DNA of 64,000 nt from Varroa destructor (lineage: Eukaryota > Arthropoda > Arachnida > Mesostigmata > Varroidae), in the NCBI RefSeq assembly GCF_002443255.2, contig NW_019211456.1, forward strand, positions 20,825,061 through 20,889,060, given 5' to 3'. Each line of letters starts with the position of its first letter. Position 1 is the first letter of the stretch. The notes beneath the pieces are model-generated. The model was not told where the DNA came from. It did no database searches and saw only the letters and a program-made list of their open reading frames with translations. Both the position numbers and the translations under genes were made by a program. Below are positions 28,401 through 40,500 of the stretch, piece by piece.

Positions 28401-31400
28401 GTTGAGAAGATTATCCTTAATAACTATGTTGAATACGAAAAAGATTTTGTATCATCTCGTTTTCAGGTACGATATTTGTGATCGTATTCATAGATACGCT
28501 ATGCAAAGGTCTATACTCTGCAGCCATCTTGCACGCTACTCACTCTACTCTACGAAAGCAATCTATTGCAATAAATCAACGGAACTCAATAGTACGGCTT
28601 GAGATTCGTGTAAATCTAATATGGCTAATAGCACGAACCTATTTCTAAAGCCTATTGACAACTTTCGCTCATAGCGATAGTAAGCTTCTCATGTTGGGCA
28701 CATTTCCGTACGCCGATTTTTATTCTCGCAGACGAAGCTTTTTTCATCTGTGTTCGAGTCAGACCAGAAAGTGGCTACTAGCGTTTACCTGCCTCACAGC
28801 TACATATGTACATATAGGTCGGTGTACGTATGAACAAATGACGGTGACGGACGATGGTGCTGTTACCAGTTACGCTGGTGGCTGGTGAATACCAAGTCCG
28901 CCTTCCGGAACCTCCAGGGATGTTGGCTATGTTGTCAGATGAACCTCTGAATTCGTGTTACCGCTGTTGTTGCTACTGGGCCTACTAAGTACGCGGAGAC
29001 AGCCATACTATAAAGCGATGGCGGCCAAACAGGCAGGTAGACAGGCTCCTTTCTTTTCTTCAAAGGAAGTCATCAGGGGAATTGAATTCGCAGAAATGGT
29101 GTAGGCGAAGTAGGTAATGCTTGGATAGATAGGTAGGTACGAGGCAGGCGCATGTTTGTGTTACAGGCGCAAGGAATCCTCAGGGACGTTGTCTGGTGAT
29201 CTATCTAAATTTAGGACTCGATGGAGGTATAGTGATGTTGGCTGTGGTAACAATGTAGGGCAATTGAACTTTTTACGCATTGGCGCCATTACCACACCGG
29301 CAGGTGGACATTCTCCTAACTGGCGCTATATGATTGTAAATGAGGCTTGCAGGGTGTGGTAACACCGTTTATTTTAAAATCTTCAGTTAAGGTTCTGTTA
29401 AACAACCTACAAAATAAGGTTCTCTATTAATCAGTAGAGTAGCGTGAGCTACTTTTGCTATTGCGCGGTTGATATCGATTGACATGTAAGATAATTACCA
29501 AACTGTAGCTTTTCCTCTTTTGAAACCTAAGGATAAAATAGGGTTCGAAAAAGATTCGAAATGGAGTAACTAGTCATCCACATGCAAGTAATACAATTAA
29601 ACGACATTTTCAGCGGTCTCATGATATCTTACTCTGCCATTTCTAAATACACCAACTTGAATCTAACTTGTAACCATGTAAATTGCATACTCAACTTATT
29701 AAGGCAGGCGCGGATCTTTTATTAGGTATGTTCATGACATACAGGTTTCTGCATTTGCGTCTTGATGAAACCATGGTCGCTAGAGTGCTGAGTGCTTCGT
29801 ATAAAAGAAGCCATAAATTCATAGAGTTCCCTAATTAAAAATGCGTCAACATCAACTTCTTTTAGAAACTTTATAACTTCAATAGGGCCACAATAAGTCG
29901 TTGTTTTTTTTATTTTGTATATATATATATATAATTTTATTTTATCGTTTACATAATTTGCAAATTGTTTGTTTTCGTTTTATGTGCTAAGTTGCTTCTG
30001 TCTGTATTCAATTTAACTAGAAATGACAATAAGGAGCTGACGCAGTACGTGTATTGTGTTTACAGCCTATAAGTTTTTCGAATACGCAACGGAAATCTTA
30101 GCTGTCCTGTGTTCTTTCCTTTGTCGTTCTCTTTGCCGATGGCAATACAACAATAATAAGGTACAAGTAAAGCATAAGGGCCGTGTACAGCTGGGAGTGC
30201 ACTAGTGAAGTGATGCGGAGTTAACATACGCATAGAGGTTGTGCGTTGGCTTGAAGACATCCGGGCACTCATTCAGTAGACTTCAGATATGACGAAGTTT
30301 TGAAGTGATCATCTCCAAAGTGAAACTCCTATTCTAGAGCATACAGAGCCTACTTGTATTTCAAGTGGTTTGGAAATTCGTCGCCTCCGTTCCTTTAGGC
30401 TAGCCCACTATCAAGCCAACTATCTTATGGCAAATCGCGACAGTAAGGTCCTATTTTTTCTAACTTGATTTGATTATCGATAGGAGAAGTGTACATTGGC
30501 ATGTTTAAGGGCTTAATTGCTCCGAACGACTGATTCCCAGCACAAACCAGAACGTGATTAAGCTTAGTCTTAATTCCAAGCCACTAAACGTATCTACATC
30601 TAGTAGACAGGCACGTTATTACATGTATCATTACGGAGGCTAAACAACATCACCTGCCAGATAGTATGTCTCTTTAACTTAACGTTATTTGCTGCAAGTT
30701 GGATCTTTTTTCACTTTGACGAAGTGCAATGAAATTCCCCTGCATCAAATGAAATCAGCTTCGAACAATGTAACTCCAGGAACGAGCAGGTCATTCATAG
30801 AAGTACTGTTTGACCGTCGATATGTTTTCACAGTTAAACTGTACACTCTACATGAGATTTTAAGCGTAGGCACTGCTAAGCTTATTTGGGCGTGGCAGGT
30901 AAATTTCATGGGGACGTTATAGTCCTTGTCCCTATTGAAGTACTCTAAGTACATCTATATAATCTACGATAATTTCAAGTTTAATAACGTTTCATAACTA
31001 GTTCTTATCATCTGCTGAAGCGGCTAGAACTAAGAAGATATATAACGTTTACAAAAACTAAGGCAGGTTTAAAGTAAAATATTAATCTTCAGTATAATAC
31101 TGTTTCTGTTTCCTATAAATGCATATCTAGATAGGTAGACCTATGTATTTTAAAAAACTAACGAAGGGAAAATTGCCAAAGCGTTCTTGTACACTGGTAA
31201 GCACATTTACGTGAAACTATGCCGCTGCTTTGAGACTTCAGAGATTCAAAAATATTCGTTACCAATTATCTGTTTTTTTTTTTCATTTTATTATTTATAA
31301 TTTCTCTTATTTATTTATTTCATGCATTTAGAGAAAGAAGAAAGCTAGAAGCTTAAAGTAATTTTCGAAACTTGCGTAGAGTTACGGAATTTTCTAAATG

Positions 31401-31531
31401 TCCTATAAAAGACGAACTTAATTATAAGGCATTTTTTCGTATGTCCTCTGGGGCTCTAACTGCCTACGGTCAATCCGGCATATTACAGCGCCTATCATCA
31501 GGATATAGCAAGTTTAAAAATACTGTATATA

Positions 31532-31575
<44 letters not shown>

Positions 31576-34500
31576 GATTCGACATTGACATGTACCAAAG
31601 CATAGACTTAATTAGATTAAGCCCGGTAAAAAATACTATTATTATTTATTATATTAGTATTTTCGAAAATGTCTGGAGCGATACACTTTGTTTGCTAACC
31701 TCTAATCTAGTCCCATCGTAGTGTTATCACAGGGATGCTTTAGAGGAGTAACAGGCTAATTACAGCCCTTTTCCAGTGGTTTCGCTCAGGTCTATTGCTA
31801 TATTTTTGAACTTTGCACATCTGGATAGCTCTTGTAATTCTGTTAGCAACTAGAATGTCTATCGTGAAAATTATCTATGAGAAACTATGGTACAAAGTAA
31901 CGATTAGTTATATATTTACACTATAAAGAAGATTATCATCACTATCAACTTGTAATTCTACAGGTGTGGGCTCATGTTTTGCTGTGGCCGTATATCTCGG
32001 CCAGGGGGCTGGCCTCACTTACCGGACAGACATGGAAGTCTTGCTTATAGGAAGCCCAATCATTATTCCAGGTTAGTTGAAATTAAGCAGTTTTCTACTT
32101 GATTTTCTTCTTTAACAAAATATACATTTGTAAAATACTTGTTGTAAAGAGGGGTTCGGCAATTTTTATTTAATAAAAGAATCCTTAAGAAATCTTAACG
32201 TCCCCCGCGTAAGTTTCACCATGAGCGCTTTGTCCTGATTGAACAGGTATAGCATGTAATAGTACAAATCACATTCGCATTCGGCTGCGAGATATATTGT
32301 TCCTTAATGTGAACATGTTGCTCTCGAAGCTGGCACATGGGGGAATCAAAGACTGCTTCGATTATCACATGATCCACAAGATGTTTATACCATATGTCTG
32401 CGTGGTCTACATGCTTCCTACTGATTCCTAATGAAAATGTGACGTGCTACCAGCGGCAAAATAAGTGATTAAAATTAGGCAGAATACCTTCAAACGTCTT
32501 TTTCCGTGCTTACTCTAATTGTTAATTCAGCATAGAAAATTCAAAACAGTCTTCTGCTGTATGGCCAGACCAAACGCACGGATCAGTGGATTGTAAGATT
32601 CCATCAGTTGTCATGACGACAGCTTTGTACGACTGTTACTGGATAATCTCCATTTACTTTCCTCCATGCGCTCTATCGTGACGTGCATTTCGTGGGCATC
32701 TGCCCTTTTTTAGGAACGCGTATAGGGCGACTGTGAGAGATCACTGAGGCAGTTAATCTCAAGAGTCTGATCTCTCGGCTTCGTTTTGTAGGAACTTGGC
32801 TTATGGTACGGCCGCTTTTGGACGGGCACAGGGTAACAGTGCAAAGGCCGACAGAAACACCTTCCGCGTTCAAACAAACGCGTTCAAAGTTTAGTCGGTT
32901 TGAGGCATATAAGCATCTCCAACTAACCATTAGTCACAGAACGAGAAATTAGGGGGTGGATTTATATTCCTGACCTTGTTCCGTACTTCTTTTGAACCGA
33001 AGCTGGGCTTCGTGTCTCAGATGTTACCCCATTGAGTGTACACTCTCTGAGGCTTTTATTGATGCATATGTCACCCTAACCTAGAGAGTAAGGCGTCTGT
33101 TGGGTGTAACAATCGACGAGGAGGAAGGACCCGATAGTGAACTCACGAAGTTCAAGATCACTTGCGGCTTAGCCGATGTCCAGTGACGGCCTCCTTCTCA
33201 GGCTACTTGAAGTGTTCCATGTTACCCTCGCTATTCGGCAGCATCTACGTTTTTTGTTAGCACGGCCCAGCAGGACCCATCGGACGTCTAACAGGCAGCG
33301 AAGCAGCTAGCAGACTGTCCAACGATGGGGGGCGTTTTAGCCAATCTCTACGTGCTATGGCCAGGAGTATCGATTGGGATCATGTTCGTTGGAGGTTAGT
33401 GAGACACATAGGGTGTATTCATGCTCAAGCGATAGAGGACACCTTTTCGAAACGTGCGAGTTTATCAAGCGATCGCTTTACCAATGAACTACGTTAGCTT
33501 TGAAAACAATGAGAGGTTTATTGTATGTTCAGTGTTTCTCGTATGAGAATTATCTACTGGATTGTGTTGAAGAGCCAAAAGGCCGAAATGAAATTATCTT
33601 GCGAATATCGGATACAATAGTCTTACGAAATGCACAGAAGAAGTCTATCGACCGATCTATCGCTCTCACTCTAAAGTATTTTTACAATGCAGCCCTACAA
33701 AATATATTGTTTATTCATAAGAAACATAATAATACGCTACCGGTATTTCGGTACATTGCTGCATATGTACTATTCCACCTATGCAGTTCTGCCTGGAAGA
33801 CTTTTGCGATGGTAACAGTTTATTACATCAATATTCCGAGATTTGTTCTCTAATCCTCAGTAATGCATCATTTATCTAGATTTATCTAGGCTAGATTTAT
33901 TTATCTTAATAATTTTACTGTTGATAGTCGATATAAATATGCTTACAGCAACAGAACATCTAGAAAGGCGTCGAATGGTGCGGGCTGTTCCATTGTTCCT
34001 TTTCAATAGACTTGAATACGCTTATGCCGATTTAGTACCCGCTGTATGACTGACATCACGCTTACAGGTTCACGTATAGATTATTGATTGAAATAAGTAA
34101 GTTTACTTCCGCTCATTGCGAGAAACAGAGTCCGCGGTGACGTCAGATTAGAATTTACCCTCAATAGTAGAAATTCTGATGGTTCCCCATGGTAACTGAA
34201 AGGCAATTGGGTTAATATGGTGCGTAATATGGTGCGCTATTATCCTGATTAGAAAAGAATAGAGACTTTAGGTCGCTCGTTATGCTATGCACAACCACTG
34301 TATACAAGTTTATCACTGCAAGATTATTTTACTGGTACTAGTGTCCTCGATACCAAGGAACTAAACAGAGAAAATACGTAAATGAAAGTTTCTGCATAAA
34401 CTCTTTCAAGCCTATATTGGCCAAAATCAGGAAAATCACTTTTTTGCAAGGGGAACGATCGTTGAGGTATTAGTTCCCTTCGTGCTGGAGCTACCAGTGG

Positions 34501-37500
34501 TCGTGAACTTCGTCGGTCGTACTTTCAGACTAGGTCTGGCAAATTTTACATTCGTAGCTTCTACGGTAGAAGGACATGCCGAAATGAACTTGAATCATTT
34601 GCATTACTGTCCCTTTCTCTCCAGTCAGTTTTGACATGTTCCTAGATATTTTGCGAAATCGGCTTAAGCACTGAGCAGTTTCAGATAATCCTAGATTCTA
34701 AATAAACATAAACTTAGGATTTTTCATATGGAAGTCCCTTATACGTGCACAAATCACGAACGACCACACTAAGACCATACATGCGTCGATTCAGCGATGA
34801 TTCTAAAAATTACTAAATTTAGTATCTGTTAATAATTAATTTATTCACTTAATCTTCAACTGGGGATCGGGCGTCATCAGTCGTCAAACTTCATTTTGCA
34901 TTGTTTCGTGTACAAATCGAATGAAAATCTTATGTATTTTTTTTAAACACATATGCAGGTATGTATGGCAGAAATAATAGCTATATATGATACTGCAACT
35001 GCGGTTCCAGGTTTACTTGCGTTGTATCTGTGTACGCGCAACTGTTGCGGGGTCATCTTGAACCTGTTCTTCTCGTCGGCTGCGGTTGGCTGCGGAGTGG
35101 GCCTCTACTTATCGGGTTTCTCCCGCTCGCTAGGGATCATGTTCATCATTGTCGGCCTCCTGATGATGGTCGTCATTATCCTTGCTCTTATCTACCACAA
35201 ATTCACGGGTGAGCTCAGCTACAAATCTCATCTAATTTGTGACGCCTCTTTAGCCATAGATTGCGGTCACCGAGATAATGTAATAGTAACGTTTTTGCCT
35301 AATTAAATTTGGGGACACGATATGGGATGGCCTAGGTTTTTAAATCGGATGCCTCGTTTCGTTCTGGAAGCCAACCATTTGAAGCAATGCTAAATAGTAG
35401 TAGTACTGGAAGTGAAACTCGAAACATTTTTTAAGTCAAAGATGGTGGAATTTGTTAAAGCTATTAATACTAATAAATACACAGAATATACATCGTCGTT
35501 TTTGCTTGGTTTTGGCTTTAAATTAAATTACTTTAAAAACGTATTCTCGGTTACAAAAACGCGGTTAGCCAACGCAATTGCCTTGCTTGCTTGATGAAGC
35601 ACCTGAGCATTGGTAGCAATTATGCTCAAACGACAATGGAAAATCAAAACATCATATAATCAGAAAATCATATAATGTTTCTATTTCTGAATAAGATATA
35701 CCACAACAAAGAATCCTCAACGCATCGTTAAGAAGGGGTGTGTCTCTTATGAAAAATTTTTTCGAGCCCCATTACTAGGCAGAACCCGAACAACTTGTTA
35801 CCACCTCTACAACACTGATAGCAAAGCTGTGGGAGCAACGTCTTGTTTTCGATTAAGAGAGGCCTGGAGCATTTTCGATGTATCAGGCTAACCATCTGTA
35901 TGCACACTTTCTAAGTTTCGGTGTTTCATAGGCTCAACTATCATGATCCGGAACAACTTGTATTGCCTTACCATCAACTTATTAAATGTCAGACAGCTCC
36001 GGTTTTTTATTCGTGTGCCCGTCACCGGACACGTAAAATAAACAGTGCGCAAGAAGACCCTCCCTCTCCCCTCCGACAAAAGCCGCCGCGGATAACGCTA
36101 CCTAAACACCGCCCAATGTTGACTTTCATTTTCACCAGGAAACTACGTTTGTGAATTGATAGCACCAAAAAGGTACGATTTGACGGAAGTCACATCTCGA
36201 TCATAGCGAAATTGCTATCCGGACTGAAGCGATGAAAAGCTAGACCAAATTACCAAAAGATTAAGTTGAGGCAATTTCGTAAAGTAACACACAATGAGTT
36301 CTTTGAAGTGAAAAGTTGTGCGTTGTCGAATAGATGCAACGAATCGGCATTGACTTGTCGTATGTGCATTTACTGACAGGTTCGAAGTTAAAGTTTCTTA
36401 AAAATTAAATATTCATTACTTTTTACATCATACACCGTGGATGATTGCTATCTATATGCGCCTTACACATGTTTAACTACAGATGGCGAGCACGTAAGTG
36501 CGAAACAATTTACCATTACATTAGTGAATGTACCTTTATTAAACGACGATTAGAGAGAAACAGGTCTGATGTGTTTCGCATCATCAAACCTACAATAAAT
36601 AACGTTCTTTTAGGCATTAATCAAATTACGCTACTTAACATATGATACTGCAACGCTCGTCTCAAACGTAAAAAGAGAGCGTTATAGTCAGTGTTTAACT
36701 GCGAACAACCCACCATCGTGCCATAAGCTATCTGAGCCGAAAGGAACATCACCTTCTATATACAGCCCATTCTGACCCGGCTCGGATAACTCTGAAGATT
36801 ATGTCTCGGTCCATGGTCAGTCGCGTTTGTTTCCGCCAAGCGGATACATACGTACGAGCATATACATGAAGCAGCTGTTTGTAAACTTACGTCGGCAAAC
36901 CTGGGTCGAGATAGAGACCGGGGTGGAATTACGCGGACATAACGGGTGCAGAAAATTAGCAGCTGTAGTACGTCCGCTCTTACCGTTTTCCAGTCACTTA
37001 GTAATCTTAGTTATTATATTAGTTGGTATATTAGAAATGTGATAATTTTTTTATTGCGAGAACATTCACTTCCCTTCGACATCGCCGACAAACATTGGGG
37101 AAGATTACGAACGTTCGGCCATTGCAGAAGTAAAGAAAGCGCACAGGCAGAACATTTACGTCCAGCTTCCGTTATCGACAAGGAATATGAGGCTGTCTTT
37201 GCACCTTTCCAAGGCTCGGTCGCTTGAAAGGTCCACGTACTGTCTAGTAAAGCGCTCTGAAAGTAGATCTCAGCGTACAACACTCGTACATCTTACCGGT
37301 ACGAACGGAATCGAAGTGGCAAAGATAACGCCAGAACGAAGGCAATGTTTTTGTGACCGATGGTGTAGGTAAGACAATTTCGTTGTATCTGAGAATGAAC
37401 TCAAATAAACGGACGGCTTTTAGACACCAAAGAGCCAAGTTAACGATGGCTGAATAGATGACATATTGATTTCGATAGATAGATATCCTGCGCATAATCA

Positions 37501-40500
37501 GACAGAGGAGGTACTTGGCTCGACGAGAGAAGTCCCCTTTAGGCAGAGGTTGCTAGTCGACAGGACACACGACTCGGACAGTCAAAATTTCTAACAGCAA
37601 AAGGCCAACGGAAAAGGCTGACTAAAGAGAAGACCGTTGCTTCAAACTACGTTTATGAGTATCCCTCCAGTTTAAAACACAATAAAATTATATTTAAGAT
37701 GTGCACAGATAGAAGAGAGGTTTCCATTAAACCTCTCCCAATTCTTCGACAGTTTTGATTTGTTCCTATCCAATTTAAAAAAGCAAGCTAGGCAGAATAC
37801 GAAAGACATGAACTTTCCCGCCGTCCACGTTACTTGAAACATGTTGAACAGGTAACTATTAGAAGTAAATGAATTACAATATTTCTAAATAAGCGGAAAT
37901 TATTCGAGCTAGTATATATCATATTTCGATGTTGATAACATATATGTACTGTGTTGTATTTTGTTAGGCAAAACACTCTGCTACTACGAAGACTATGATG
38001 ACGATTCAATCTGGGGCGGAATGGGTATGAATGAGAGCGTGTTCGCCCTGCAAAGGGCCTACCCCAACTGCGCCCCACTGCGCAGGCTCAACTCCTCCAT
38101 TCGGAGAGGTGAGTAACTCTAAATCAAAGACTTTGTAGCGGATGTCGAATAACGATTAGATGTGTATTTCGTTCATTTTATGCGTCGCAGAACCATTTCA
38201 GCTTCCGCTATAATCATAATGGTTATAATGCAAGGAATATACACAGTAATAATACGGAATAGCAGATTTGGTGTTGCGAAATAAGAACACTGATAGGCTG
38301 AACATTTTTCATAAACAGGACAGCAGGCCAGCTTTTACCAAAAAAAAATTCACCCTAGAAATAAGGGCTATGCAACATGAACGACAGCAATGAGTCTCTC
38401 TATTTTAGTGGCAGAAAGACCAATCCACCCCGAACGGTGTCATACACCTATCCACAGAATCATCTCTGTATACAAACACTTATTTGTGCCTAAAATATTC
38501 TTTAGAGACACTATACTAGACTCTACATCCGTGCCATTTAATAAATATAGCTATTAAAATAATGAACAATAGTTAAAACTTGATATGCCTGTAAGAGACG
38601 TCATATATTTTCAGTACTCACATAGAAGTTCACTTCTACATGTAGGTACGCGTGATAATAGGTAGTTATGTTCAATAATTAGGTACCTCTATATTTATCA
38701 AGGTGACGTATATATGTTGGAATGGAATAAATTTCATACGATAAACTCAACGATGCTTTTTACTGTTATGTAGGTCATATAAACTTGAAAATGCCAAAAG
38801 ATCGTATATTGTTAGAATATTTATATTAATATAAGCGAAACAAGTTAAAATGCGCTCAATTGTATATTTCCCAATTGGTGAAACTTTTTCTGTTTTTTTG
38901 GCAAAGGCCGAATACATTCATGCACTTAGAACTAGGCGAGGACTGTAAGTATAGCTGTATAGGCAACATACGGTCAAAGAATTGTTCATTTAAGGACCCA
39001 TAAGCATGTGGCGTCTCAGCGGGTTAGCCCATTAATGACCACTAGAACCACTAGAAAATTGAGCCTATCTATGTAGGCTGAGAAAATGTGAACCGCAATA
39101 TTTTTCTCCTATAGCATATTCAATGAGGGTCACTAGGATTCACTGTTTTGTAGAATTGGCGATTTCTTACTTTTTGGTGCATTTACCAGAACTGTGAAAT
39201 CACATCGCCATTGCGTTGGATCACTAGGCTGGTTGAAGGCGACTTGCGTAGCCGGCAACGATATCATACGGAAGACCATGCTGAAAGGAAACTACGATAA
39301 TGTTGCTTCCCAAAAAACACCAGCTATAATAATGATGACTCGGAAAATGACGGTCGGGAGCGAGCACAGCGCTACCAGGAAGAACTTCTATTTGAGGCTT
39401 GAGAAGGAGTGTTTTGCCTCAACGAAGGTTATTAGAACCTTAGACCAACGTGCTGTTCACACGTTGCTTCTAGTTCGAAGTCACTGCGTTAAGTTCATCT
39501 TCGACGCTTTGCCACTAAAACTGCTCGTGAGCAAATGGTCGCTTTTATGATGATACATCAATAGCAGATTAACCAACGTGTTCGTATAAGCATACACCGT
39601 TTTTATTTATGTATTGGTTGGTTCATAGTGATCGTCAGTTACCGGCAAAGTAATTTACCTCGCTTACATAACTTGTATACCTATGTCTACCGTAAGAGCT
39701 TATAAGTTTTCTATCTCAACGTAGTGTAATCCAATGACATTCGGACAATGACCAATCGTGTGAAATAATCGACTGTTTCACAACGACGTCGTGTATCCTA
39801 ACTGTGTAAGCCTCCTTAATATATCAGGCAAATTCTCAACTGGAGTCGTTCATTGAAGGGAAGTCACTGTCGAATTACCTTCGGTTACCCACCTTCAACT
39901 GAGGGATGCAGGTCATAGCCGACAATCGAATGTGAGTTCCATTGTTCTAGGTGATTAATTTCTGGCCGTAGCTGTACCACGTCGATGATAATCCAACGGT
40001 AGCATAGTACGAACCCTGACTCAGATGCTGCGGCGCTACTGTGAAAATGCCGATCGTCAAACGTCCGCCGCTTTTGGATAGTTTCACGGAGAAAATATAT
40101 CTGTTTTCTTTGGTAGATGAGCCGAGCTTGTTGTCAAATTTATCAATCAGATGCACGACGAAATCCTTTCATGTTTTTAGTGCCGTTAAAATAGGGGGAA
40201 GACAATCTCTGAACCACTAGGGACTGAGCTGTGCCTGAGTAAATGTACTATGGTTCAATAATTCAGTGCATCTGGTAGATTTTTGTTTCGGGCTACGGGT
40301 CAGCAGTTCTTTATTTCAGCATATACATCGCAAACAGTTCCTGGCCAATATGTTTCACTGGTCAAATGACATAACGCGTAGTGGATTCTGAGTTTGCAGC
40401 TTCTTCGAAGAAATCGTTCTTCTTCCACGTGAAGCCCATGGACTGGCGTCAGTAAGCTTTATGTTTAGTCATAGATATAGTGGTGGTTTAATAAATTGTT

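Larger units (their letters stand above)
25478..31963. other. Intron 1 (6.5 kb)
   Basis: AT-rich intron between exons 1 and 2. It contains (TA)n tracts at 29918-29933 and 31535-31573, a short inverted repeat at 26292-26317, T-runs and several unassigned ORFs of up to 109 codons (28273-28602) with no recognisable domain. I saw no convincing mobile element or internal exon. Confidence 0.6.
32072..35010. other. Intron 2 (2.9 kb)
   Basis: Holds a decayed LINE scrap (about 33000-33250), a minus-strand tRNA-like SINE head (33435-33497), a possible 84-bp cassette exon (33311-33394), a perfect 12-bp tandem duplication (34213-34236), and an unassigned 117-codon ORF (33500-33853) with no recognisable domain. 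The rest is featureless AT-rich sequence. Confidence 0.55.

Noticed and set aside
33500..33853. 117-codon + ORF in intron 2
   Set aside because: No recognisable domain, and it starts directly beside a SINE-like head; probably chance.
34957..35010. Earlier acceptor for exon 3 at 34956-34957
   Set aside because: It has a better pyrimidine tract, but the frame left by exon 2 meets a stop before joining the hydrophobic stretch.
39194..39550. 118-codon + ORF in intron 4
   Set aside because: No domain, no splice support and a composition like the surrounding intron.
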